DNA from: Gammaproteobacteria bacterium
Lineage (GTDB): Bacteria; Pseudomonadota; Gammaproteobacteria; S012-40
DNA length: 14,798 bases
Direction: 5' to 3'
Assembly (NCBI GenBank): GCA_029864945.1
Contig: JAOTSL010000042.1
Span: forward strand, 1 to 14,798
Position 1 is the stretch's first letter, and each line of letters begins with the position of its first letter. Of this stretch, positions 7,767 through 14,798 are shown in pieces. A model generated the notes under the pieces. The model was not told the DNA's origin, did no database searches, and was given only the letters and a program-made list of their open reading frames with translations. The position numbers and the translations under genes are program-made.

Positions 7767-7826
7767 TATTGTACTTTCGATCGTACTTTTTATTGTGCTT
7801 TCTATTGTGCTTTCTATTGTACTTCG
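7767..7826 (-). repeat. 12-bp tandem repeat, five copies, spanning the gltD stop codon
   Basis: Five consecutive 12-bp units start at 7767, 7779, 7791, 7803 and 7815 on the plus strand. They read TATTGTACTTTC, GATCGTACTTTT, TATTGTGCTTTC, TATTGTGCTTTC and TATTGTACTTCG. The third and fourth are identical. On the minus strand the last unit holds the end of gltD (codons for EVQ), and its stop TAG is at 7816-7814. Because the unit is four codons long, the same phase brings further in-frame stops at 7804-7802 (TAG), 7792-7790 (TAA) and 7768-7766 (TAA); the copy at 7779-7790 has lost its stop. The array probably arose by slippage or duplication of the gltD 3' end. Confidence 0.9.
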
Positions 7827-9223
7827 AGGTAATCCAAAATTCCCTCTGCAGCTTGCCTGCCCTCAAAAACAGCGGTAACAACCAAGTCGGAGCCGCGAAC
7901 CATATCACCCCCGGCAAAAACTTTTGGGTTGCCTGTCTGGAATTTGTATTCTGCATTTTCAGGAGCTATTACTCGATCCCAATCATCGGTTTTTATATCA
8001 AAATCAGCAAACCAGTTAGATGGGCTTGGTTGAAAACCAAATGCAATGATCACCGCATCAGCAGGAATAATTTCTTCTGATCCAGCTATTGGCTCAGGGC
8101 GGCTTCTTCCATTTTTATCTGGTGCACCCAGTTGAGTTGAGATAACTTTAAGTCCTTCAACTTTTCCGTTGCCGACAATTTCAATCGGCTGGCGATTAAA
8201 CATAAAATTAACGCCTTCTTCTTTGGCGTTTAAAACTTCACGTTTTGAACCGGGCATGTTTTCTTCATCCCTTCTGTAGACGCACGCAACATTTTTTGCG
8301 TTTTGTCTAACAGCGGTTCTATTGCAGTCCATCGCGGTATCACCACCACCAAGTACAATGACGTTTTTATCTTTTAAATCAACAAAGACATCATTTTCAA
8401 TTTTATAATTCATTACTTCATTGGTATTTGAAATCAGGTAAGGCAAAGCTTCGTGTACGCCGGGTAAGTCTTCACCAGGAAAGCCACCTTTCATATATTT
8501 GTAAGTTCCCATGCCAAGAAATACAGCGTCGTTTTGATCAAGTAAATCTTGGAAGGTAATGTCTTTGCCAATTTCGGTGTTCAAGATAAATTGAACGCCC
8601 ATGCCTTCCATAATTTCGCGACGTTTTTCGATGACTGATTTTTCTAGTTTAAATCCAGGAATGCCAAATGTTAGCAGGCCGCCGATTTCCGGGTATTTAT
8701 CATAAACAATCGGTGTGACGCCATTACGGATTAATATATCAGCGCAGCCTAAACCAGCTGGTCCGGCTCCAATTATTGCAACTTTTTTACCCGTATCAGT
8801 TACGTTTGATAGGTCGGGTTTCCAACCTAGCGCAAAAGCTTGATCACTAATGTATTTTTCTACGGAACCAATGGTTACCGCGCCAAAGCCATCGTTTAAG
8901 GTACATGCGCCTTCACATAAGCGATCTTGCGGACAAACGCGACCGCAAATTTCGGGTAATGAATTGGTTTTATGTGAAAGCTCAGCCGCTTCAATAATTT
9001 TATTTTCTGAGACGAGCTTTAACCAATCTGGAATGTAGTTGTGAACTGGGCACTTCCATTCGCAATATGGATTGCCGCAAGCCAAGCATCTCTCAGCCTG
9101 ATCTATTGAGTTTTCTTTGTCGAATTGTCCATAAATTTCGTCGAAGTTTTTAAGTCGGCTTTCAGCCGACTTCTTCTCTGGATCAATTCGGTGAACTTGA
9201 ATAAATTGAAAATCATTTCCCAT
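7814..9223 (-). CDS. gltD: Glutamate synthase (NADPH) small subunit
   Basis: GltD is the FAD-containing subunit that takes electrons from NADPH and passes them through iron-sulfur clusters to GltB, where 2-oxoglutarate and glutamine become two glutamates. It has 469 aa (E. coli about 472). The N-terminal domain has two cysteine groups for 4Fe-4S clusters: C46, C49, C54, C58, and C93, C97, C103, C107 (CGRVCPQDRLCEGAC). The FAD fold starts at VAIIGAGPAG (148-157) and the NADPH-binding motif is GGGDTAMDC (292-300). A second FAD contact, VFAGGDMVRGSDLV, lies near the C-terminus. It begins 41 nt after the gltB stop with AGG 10 nt before the ATG, so the two form one operon. Its final codons lie inside a 12-bp tandem repeat that continues beyond the stop. 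Intact, and the call is firm. Confidence 0.97.
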   Translation of the reverse strand: MGNDFQFIQVHRIDPEKKSAESRLKNFDEIYGQFDKENSIDQAERCLACGNPYCEWKCPVHNYIPDWLKLVSENKIIEAAELSHKTNSLPEICGRVCPQDRLCEGACTLNDGFGAVTIGSVEKYISDQAFALGWKPDLSNVTDTGKKVAIIGAGPAGLGCADILIRNGVTPIVYDKYPEIGGLLTFGIPGFKLEKSVIEKRREIMEGMGVQFILNTEIGKDITFQDLLDQNDAVFLGMGTYKYMKGGFPGEDLPGVHEALPYLISNTNEVMNYKIENDVFVDLKDKNVIVLGGGDTAMDCNRTAVRQNAKNVACVYRRDEENMPGSKREVLNAKEEGVNFMFNRQPIEIVGNGKVEGLKVISTQLGAPDKNGRSRPEPIAGSEEIIPADAVIIAFGFQPSPSNWFADFDIKTDDWDRVIAPENAEYKFQTGNPKVFAGGDMVRGSDLVVTAVFEGRQAAEGILDYLEVQ

Positions 9224-9264
9224 AATTCTATAACCTGTTATGCCGTACTGTTATGCGCGTATTG

Positions 9265-12200
9265 CTACGCGGCACTACGTAAAGTTTCGAGTAAGGAATC
9301 CAGTTCTGCCGCTTTTGGTTTAACTAGCCAGAACTTGCCTACGTAATCAGAAAAACGATCAAGAATGTGTTGACCCCATTCGCTATCAGTTTCGTTAACG
9401 TAATTTGTGATTACGTCACGAAGGTGATTTCGATGCGCTTCCATTATTTCATTTGCTACTCGATGAATGTCGATGAGTTCATGATTGTACCTATCAACGA
9501 ATACATTTTCTTCGTCGAGCACGTAAGCGAATCCACCCGTCATACCTGCGCCAAAGTTTAATCCGGTTTTACCCAGAACAGTAACGCAGCCGCCTGTCAT
9601 ATATTCACATCCGTGATCGCCAACACCTTCTACAACGGTGTGAGCGCCAGAATTTCTGACCGCGAAACGTTCGCCAGCAAGGCCAGCGGCATATAATTTT
9701 CCACCGGTAGCACCGTATAAACAGGTGTTGCCAATAATGGTAGATTCGTTGGTCTTGAAGCTACTATTTTTAGGTGGATAAATAACAATTTTACCGCCAG
9801 TCATGCCTTTGCCAACATAGTCATTAGCGTCACCAATGAGATTGATATGCAAGCCACCTGCATTCCAGACGCCCAAACTTTGGCCGGCAGAACCGGTAAT
9901 GTTAAGTGTTACTGGCGCTTCAGACATACCCTGGTTGCCATGTTGTTTGGCTATTTGGCCGGAGATACGGGCGCCAATTGAACGGGAGGTATTAAATACT
10001 TTATAAGCGTATTCGCCGCCTGATTTGTTCGCGATAGCATCTGCCATATCAGAAATCATTTGTTCGGCCAGTTCGCCTTTGTCAAACGGGTTGTTTTTAG
10101 GTTCAACGCAAAATTGAGGTTTACTAGAGTCAACACCGCCGTCTGAGAGCAGTGGCGATAAATCCAGATTATTTTGCTTGCTGGTTTTGCCTTCGATGAT
10201 ACTTAATAAGTCGGTACGACCGATCAAGTCTTCAAGTTTACTAACACCAAGTTTGGCCATCCATTCTCTGGTTTCCTGAGCAACGAAGATAAAATAATTC
10301 ATTACCATTTCCGGCAAACCAATAAAGTGGTTACGGCGCAATATTGAATCTTGAGTTGCAACACCGGTTGCGCAGTTATTTAGGTGACATATTCGCAAAA
10401 ACTTACAACCTAGCGCGACCATAGGGCCAGTACCAAAACCAAAACTTTCTGCGCCGAGAATGGCTGCTTTTATTACATCAAGTCCGGTTTTTAAACCGCC
10501 ATCTGTTTGCAAGCGAACTTTGTCTCGTAAATTATTCGCACGTAGAGTCTGGTGTGTTTCTGTTAAGCCTAACTCCCATGGAGAGCCAGCATATTTAACT
10601 GATGTTAATGGGCTTGCTCCCGTGCCACCGTCGTAACCCGAAATAGTAATCAGGTCGGCATAGGCTTTTGCAACACCGGCGGCGATTGTTCCAACGCCAG
10701 CTTCTGCAACCAGTTTGACTGATACCAGTGCGTCAGGGTTAATTTGCTTGATATCGAAAATCAATTGCGCCAAATCTTCGATAGAGTAAATATCGTGATG
10801 TGGTGGAGGTGATATTAGTGAAACACCAGGCGTTGCAAAACGCAGAGTCGCGATCAGGTCGTTGACTTTTCCGCCGGGTAGCTGGCCGCCTTCACCAGGT
10901 TTTGCGCCTTGTGCAATTTTTATCTGAATGACTTCGGCATTCATCAGGTAATGCGGTGTTACGCCAAATCGCCCCGAGGCAATCTGTTTGATCTTGGATA
11001 CTTTCTCGTTGCCGTAGCGTTCGATAGACTCGCCACCTTCACCTGAGTTTGAGCGCCCGCCTAATCTGTTCATTGCAATAGCAAGTGACTCATGAGCTTC
11101 AGGTGATAATGCACCAAGTGACATACCTGCACTGTCAAAGCGCTTAAATATTTCAGATGCGGGTTCAACATCATCAATACTGATTGCTTTATCGCTTATT
11201 TTTACTGAAAGCATGTCACGTAAAGATGAAACAGGGCGATTGTTTACAATGTCAGCATATTTGATGTAGTCACTGTACTCGCCGCTTTTAACTGCAGCTT
11301 GAAGTGTCTGTATTACATCCGGGTTATAAGCGTGATATTCGCCACCGTGCACGTACTTTAGTAAACCACCGTGATCAATGGTTTTACGTGGTATCCAGGC
11401 CTTTTTTGCTACTACTTGCTGTTCTTTTTCAAGGTCGTCAAATGTTGAGCCCTGGATGCGACAAGTTGTTGCCTTGAAGCATAAGTCGATAATCTCGTCA
11501 TTTAAGCCAATAGCTTCAAACAACTGTGCACCGCGATAACTGGCAATGGTCGATATGCCCATTTTTGATGTGATCTTGTACAGCCCCTTATTAATACCTT
11601 TACGGTATCGGGTGGCCAGACGAGTGCCTGTGCTGTCGTCAAGTTCACCTTTGCGTGCCATATCTGCAAGACATTCGTAAGCAAGATAAGGGTAAACAGC
11701 TGTTGCACCGTAACCCAGCAATACGGCAAACTGATGGGAGTCTCGTGCGCTACCGGTTTCTACAACAAGGTTTGCGTCGCAACGCAAACCCTCCGCGATC
11801 AGGCGATGATGAACGGCACCGGTTGCCAGTAGTGCGTGGATAGGGAGCTTATCTTTTTGAATATTTCGATCAGAAAGTACCAATATGACTTTGTCATTTT
11901 TTACGGCCTGAACTGCAGCGTCGCAAACGGCAATAATTGCTTTTTTGAGGCCGATTTTCGGGTCATAATTTAGCTCAATAAATTCATGTGCATATTTGGC
12001 ATCATCTAGCGAAAGTAACTGGTCAAATTTACCCTGTGATATAACGGGTGAATCAACAAGTAGTCTATCAGCGTGATCAGCGGTTTCTTCAAATAGATTT
12101 TGTTCGCGACCAAAGCAAGTCTCTAGCGACATAACAATATTTTCACGTAAGGGATCAATCGGTGGATTGGTTACTTGTGCAAATTGTTGTCTGAAATAGT

Positions 12201-13725
12201 CGTACAAAGAACGTTCTTTAAGTGATAGAACTGCCATTGGGGTGTCGTCACCCATGGAGCCGATTGCTTCAGCAGCACTTTGTGCAAGAACGCCAATAAC
12301 CTGTTCACGTTCTTCGTAAGATACCTGGAACATTTTCTGATAAACATCAATTTTATCTTCAGGGATTGAAGGTGCCAGGTTGTCATCACCATAAAGGCGT
12401 GCTTCAAGATGTTTTGCATTTTTATCCAGCCACTCTTTGTAAGGGTGGCGTTTGCTAAGCATCTGGTCGATTTCTTCAGGTTGAATGATGTTGCCGTTCA
12501 AGGTATCTATGGCAAGCATTTGTCCTGGTTTGAGGCGGCCTTTTGCAACAACGTCTTCGGGCTTATAGTCATAAACACCAACTTCAGATGCCAGTGTAAT
12601 GTGGCGGTCTTTAGTAATGATATAACGAGCAGGTCTCAGGCCATTTCGGTCTAGTGCACAGGCTGCGTAACGGCCGTCGGTTAATACAACCCCGGCTGGA
12701 CCATCCCAGGGCTCCATGTGCATGGAACTGTATTCGTAATAAGCACGCAAATCAGGATCCATTGTTTCCACATTTTGCCATGCTGGTGGAATCAGATAAC
12801 GCATGGCGCGGAAAATATCAATACCGCCAGCCATCATGCCTTCGAGCATGTTGTCCATGCTGTTCGAGTCCGAACCAGTTGTTGAAACCATGGGTCGAAT
12901 GTCTTCCATGGGAAGCAAAGGTGTATCGAATTTGTGGCCACGGGCAATAGACCAATTTCGGTTACCTTGAATCGTGTTTATCTCACCATTGTGTGCGAGT
13001 ACGCGAAATGGCTGGGCCAGACGCCATTGAGGCCAGGTATTAGTCGAAAAACGCTGATGGTATACACAGATGGATGAAGTGAATCGCTCATCATGTAAGT
13101 CTGTGTAAAACAGCGGAAGATTAGCTGGCATGACCAGGCCTTTGTACGATAATAATCGAGCGGAAAGGCTTGGTACGTAGAAGGCGTCATCTTGGCCCTC
13201 AAGCACTTTTTCTGTACGTCGACGTGCAATATACAAATGGCGTTCGAATGTCTCTTCGTCCATCGAAGCGGCCGCATTGACAAAAACCTGCTTAAATTGA
13301 GGAAGCGATTTTAATGCGTCATCACCACAGGCCGTTGGGTCGGTGGGCACTACGCGCCAGCCGGCGACCTTTAAACCTTCAGCGGTGAGCTCTTTGTTTA
13401 AGGTGTCTTGAGCTTTTTGTGCAAGTGCGTCATCGGTGTTAAGAAAAACCATTCCAACTGCGTAGTTTTTACCTAGCGTGAAGTTATTTTCTTCAGCGAT
13501 AAGACGTAAGAAGCTATCGGGTTTGCTCATTAATATGCCGCAACCGTCACCCGTTTTTCCATCGGCCGCTACAGCACCACGGTGGGTCAGGCAGGCTAGG
13601 GAGCTTATTGCTGTTTTAACAAGCCAGTGACTTGGCTCGCCATCCATATGGGCGATTAAGCCAAAGCCACAATTGTCTTTTTCGAACTGAGGGCGGTAAA
13701 GCCCTTTAAATTTTTGATTACTCAT
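9265..13725 (-). CDS. gltB: Glutamate synthase (NADPH) large subunit
   Basis: GltB takes ammonia from glutamine, channels it to the FMN site and reductively aminates 2-oxoglutarate, giving glutamate. I chose the ATG at 13725 (MSNQKFKGLYRPQFEKDN), which gives 1486 aa, the E. coli length as I recall it. An 18-residue propeptide would be removed to expose C19 of CGFGLIAH, the N-terminal nucleophile of the class II glutaminase domain (19 to about 430). After a central domain comes the FMN-binding synthase domain (about 800-1180) with the 3Fe-4S cysteines C1107, C1113 and C1118 (CKFLRICHLNNC). The GXGXG beta-helix domain follows (about 1230-1440). A TTG 28 codons upstream extends the frame but encodes unrelated residues without propeptide character. 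GltD follows after 41 nt. A near-consensus promoter lies about 90 nt upstream. No frameshift or missing catalytic residue was seen. Confidence 0.97.
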   Translation of the reverse strand: MSNQKFKGLYRPQFEKDNCGFGLIAHMDGEPSHWLVKTAISSLACLTHRGAVAADGKTGDGCGILMSKPDSFLRLIAEENNFTLGKNYAVGMVFLNTDDALAQKAQDTLNKELTAEGLKVAGWRVVPTDPTACGDDALKSLPQFKQVFVNAAASMDEETFERHLYIARRRTEKVLEGQDDAFYVPSLSARLLSYKGLVMPANLPLFYTDLHDERFTSSICVYHQRFSTNTWPQWRLAQPFRVLAHNGEINTIQGNRNWSIARGHKFDTPLLPMEDIRPMVSTTGSDSNSMDNMLEGMMAGGIDIFRAMRYLIPPAWQNVETMDPDLRAYYEYSSMHMEPWDGPAGVVLTDGRYAACALDRNGLRPARYIITKDRHITLASEVGVYDYKPEDVVAKGRLKPGQMLAIDTLNGNIIQPEEIDQMLSKRHPYKEWLDKNAKHLEARLYGDDNLAPSIPEDKIDVYQKMFQVSYEEREQVIGVLAQSAAEAIGSMGDDTPMAVLSLKERSLYDYFRQQFAQVTNPPIDPLRENIVMSLETCFGREQNLFEETADHADRLLVDSPVISQGKFDQLLSLDDAKYAHEFIELNYDPKIGLKKAIIAVCDAAVQAVKNDKVILVLSDRNIQKDKLPIHALLATGAVHHRLIAEGLRCDANLVVETGSARDSHQFAVLLGYGATAVYPYLAYECLADMARKGELDDSTGTRLATRYRKGINKGLYKITSKMGISTIASYRGAQLFEAIGLNDEIIDLCFKATTCRIQGSTFDDLEKEQQVVAKKAWIPRKTIDHGGLLKYVHGGEYHAYNPDVIQTLQAAVKSGEYSDYIKYADIVNNRPVSSLRDMLSVKISDKAISIDDVEPASEIFKRFDSAGMSLGALSPEAHESLAIAMNRLGGRSNSGEGGESIERYGNEKVSKIKQIASGRFGVTPHYLMNAEVIQIKIAQGAKPGEGGQLPGGKVNDLIATLRFATPGVSLISPPPHHDIYSIEDLAQLIFDIKQINPDALVSVKLVAEAGVGTIAAGVAKAYADLITISGYDGGTGASPLTSVKYAGSPWELGLTETHQTLRANNLRDKVRLQTDGGLKTGLDVIKAAILGAESFGFGTGPMVALGCKFLRICHLNNCATGVATQDSILRRNHFIGLPEMVMNYFIFVAQETREWMAKLGVSKLEDLIGRTDLLSIIEGKTSKQNNLDLSPLLSDGGVDSSKPQFCVEPKNNPFDKGELAEQMISDMADAIANKSGGEYAYKVFNTSRSIGARISGQIAKQHGNQGMSEAPVTLNITGSAGQSLGVWNAGGLHINLIGDANDYVGKGMTGGKIVIYPPKNSSFKTNESTIIGNTCLYGATGGKLYAAGLAGERFAVRNSGAHTVVEGVGDHGCEYMTGGCVTVLGKTGLNFGAGMTGGFAYVLDEENVFVDRYNHELIDIHRVANEIMEAHRNHLRDVITNYVNETDSEWGQHILDRFSDYVGKFWLVKPKAAELDSLLETLRSAA

Positions 13726-13820
13726 AGTCTTCGTTTTGACCAAATATATACATGTATTTTGACGACAGCCGCCAATTGAACAGAGTGCCCGCTGATTATT
13801 GCGAGGCAAAATAGCCGGAA

Positions 13821-13850
13821 ATTATACTGTATAGCTGGCATAAGTCGCAA
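13821..13850 (-). promoter_or_regulatory. Sigma-70-type promoter for gltB-gltD-hemE
   Basis: On the minus strand TTGCGA (13850-13845) is followed after 18 nt by a perfect TATAAT (13826-13821). The -10 matches fully and the -35 at 4 of 6 positions. Transcription would start near 13814, leaving a leader of about 88 nt before the gltB ATG. It is the best promoter candidate in the window and fits the need for an operon promoter here. No regulator site was identified with confidence, although glt operons in other bacteria are controlled by nitrogen or leucine-responsive regulators. Confidence 0.55.
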
Positions 13851-13966
13851 TCACAACCCAGAACAATTACTAACTCATTGAAAGTAATGGCTAATAAGAG
13901 CATTCTCGTGGGGTGTTTTCAGGGAAAGAGCAATTTTAACAACGGATAAAATATACTCGCTGGGTG

Positions 13967-13998
13967 GAGTCTTATAAATCCGGTATGATTTATGACTC
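13967..13998. promoter_or_regulatory. Interrupted palindrome upstream of the ABC exporter gene, possible operator
   Basis: The left arm GAGTC-TT-ATAAATC (13967-13980) mirrors the right arm GATTTATGACTC (13987-13998), with two extra T in the left arm and a 6-nt centre CGGTAT. A -10-like TATGAT (13984-13989) lies across the centre and right arm, so a protein bound here could control the exporter gene 39 nt downstream. No T-run follows, which argues against a terminator. I recognise no named regulator motif. Confidence 0.4.
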
Positions 13999-14036
13999 GG
14001 CCATTACCATATTATAGAAGGAATGAAGCAGACTTT

Positions 14037-14798
14037 ATGTCGCATAAATTTAATTACACCGATTCTCCGGATGCCTCTGCTAAAGACTGGGACAACATTA
14101 AGGCGCTAATGCCTTTTTTGTGGGAATACAAAGGGCGGGTATTGTTCGCGCTGATTTGTCTTGTGCTTGCAAAGTTCGCTAACGTCGGTGTTCCTATTGT
14201 ACTTAAAGGCATTGTTGATAGCCTGAGTGTTGACTTGAGTGACGTTATCGTCTTGCCGGTAATGTTGTTGTTTGCTTATGGTGTGTTACGAATTGCCAGT
14301 TCGTTTTTTAATGAATTAAGAGACGTGCTTTTTACTCGAGTGCGTTATCGAGCAATGCGACGTCTAACCATTCGGACTATGCAGCATTTGCATGATTTGT
14401 CATTGCGCTTTCATCTTGAGAGAAAAACTGGCGCGATTAGTAGGGACTTGCAACGGGGCGCTACAAGCCTAAGTAATCTTCTAAATTATTTTGCGTTTAG
14501 CATTATTCCCATTTTGGTTGAGTTTTTTCTAGTCGCGGCTTATTTGTTATCTGAATACAGCTGGACTTTTAGTGTAGTTATTTTTGGCTGTGTTGTTATT
14601 TATGTTGTTTTTACTATGGCAGTGATGAACTGGCGAATGGAGCATCGTCAGGCAATGAATAAGCATGAGTCCAACGCAAACAATATTGCCATTGATAGTT
14701 TAATGAACTACGAAACCGTTAAATATTTTAATAATGAGCAGCTCGAAGTTAATCGAACAGACGAGCATTTGAACAAATGGGAAGACAGTGCGGTAATC
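14037..14798 (+). CDS. ABC exporter, Atm1/HMT type, N-terminal part (3' end missing)
   Basis: The visible 254 codons encode most of the transmembrane domain of a half-size ABC exporter; the ATP-binding domain would lie beyond the right edge. The start reads MSHKFNYTDSPDAS, then helices follow at about 35-60 and 70-92, with another hydrophobic pair at about 150-200. The block LHDLSLRFHLERKTGAISRD (118-137) followed by LQRGATSLSNLL, and the segment ETVKYFNNEQLE (228-239), are typical of the Atm1/ABCB7/HMT1 subfamily. In that subfamily these regions line the glutathione-binding cavity. Characterised members export glutathione-linked sulfur or metal species and support cytosolic iron-sulfur or metal homeostasis. 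It is divergent from gltB. An ATG at 14023 is out of frame, so 14037 is the start. The subfamily call is good; the exact substrate is not visible. Confidence 0.88.
   Translation, partial: MSHKFNYTDSPDASAKDWDNIKALMPFLWEYKGRVLFALICLVLAKFANVGVPIVLKGIVDSLSVDLSDVIVLPVMLLFAYGVLRIASSFFNELRDVLFTRVRYRAMRRLTIRTMQHLHDLSLRFHLERKTGAISRDLQRGATSLSNLLNYFAFSIIPILVEFFLVAAYLLSEYSWTFSVVIFGCVVIYVVFTMAVMNWRMEHRQAMNKHESNANNIAIDSLMNYETVKYFNNEQLEVNRTDEHLNKWEDSAVI

Larger units (their letters stand above)
13726..14036. other. Divergent intergenic region between gltB and the ABC exporter gene
   Basis: This 311-nt gap has no gene. Toward gltB it holds a promoter (13821-13850) and a leader of roughly 88 nt with a perfect 10-bp palindrome ATACATGTAT (13748-13757) about 23 nt before the ATG. 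The gltB ribosome binding site is weak: GAAG ends only 3 nt before the ATG. Toward the exporter it holds an interrupted palindrome (13967-13998). AGAAGGA (14016-14022) lies 14 nt before the exporter ATG, rather far for a ribosome binding site; GAAG at 14025-14028 is better placed. Nothing was recognised in 13851-13966. Confidence 0.6.

Noticed and set aside
7767..7826. CRISPR-like array
   Set aside because: The units are 12 bp and directly adjacent, with no spacers, and no cas genes are nearby.
7590..7832. Plus-strand frame ending in FYCAFYCAFYC, antisense to hemE and the repeat
   Set aside because: It lies antisense to hemE, and its repeated tail is again the 12-bp repeat translated. Nothing supports expression.
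7759..7956. Small minus-strand frame ending in a KHNRKHNKKYDRKYN-like repeat
   Set aside because: It is an out-of-frame reading of the gltD 3' end and the 12-bp repeat. The periodic peptide follows from the DNA repeat and has no ribosome binding site or conservation argument.
13726..13809. Possible 28-codon N-terminal extension of GltB from a TTG at 13809
   Set aside because: The extension includes low-complexity and cysteine-rich residues unlike a GltB propeptide. The ATG at 13725 gives the standard length and a propeptide ending right before the catalytic C19.

Overview
The window looks like chromosomal DNA of a gammaproteobacterium, moderately AT-rich by eye. The best clue to the lineage is the block gltB-gltD-hemE on one strand, an order I recall from Pseudomonas and relatives. 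The E. coli-like lengths of GltB (1486 aa from the chosen start), GltD (469 aa) and HemE (354 aa), and the presence of UbiD, agree with that. No species can be named from this sequence. There is no rRNA, tRNA, CRISPR array, insertion sequence or phage gene.

Layout. (1) 1-1076, minus: ubiD, ubiquinone biosynthesis decarboxylase, cut by the left edge. (2) 1231-3407, plus: two tandem paralogous genes for TakP/FcbT1-type TRAP transporter substrate-binding proteins, both with twin-arginine signal sequences and about 74% identical in the mature part (hand count). (3) 3586-5534, minus: the membrane half of a TRAP transporter, dctQ then dctM, convergent with the binding-protein genes, with a strong hairpin between the two units. 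(4) 5644-6480, minus: an orphan PhnD-like periplasmic binding protein with no ABC partner nearby. (5) 6537-6574: a textbook terminator. (6) 6640-7704 hemE, 7814-9223 gltD and 9265-13725 gltB, all minus and probably one transcription unit read from a near-consensus promoter at 13821-13850. (7) 14037-14798, plus: the first 254 codons of an Atm1/HMT-type ABC exporter, divergent from gltB and cut by the right edge.

How they fit together. The two binding proteins and DctQM can make one Na+-driven TRAP importer with a choice of two binding proteins. The family suggests 2-oxo acids or another monocarboxylate, possibly an aromatic acid. GltB and GltD form NADPH-dependent glutamate synthase, the nitrogen assimilation step that uses 2-oxoglutarate. 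HemE is a step of haem synthesis. The Atm1-type exporter is normally tied to export of glutathione-linked sulfur or metal species.

Most of this is ordinary core metabolism, and I see no convincing new defence or mobile system. The less ordinary items are: an exact 12-bp, five-copy tandem repeat that contains the gltD stop codon and puts further in-frame stops downstream; the duplicated Tat-type TRAP binding proteins facing a single permease pair; the orphan PhnD-like protein beside them; two competing foldings after the second binding-protein gene; and an interrupted palindrome in front of the ABC exporter gene.
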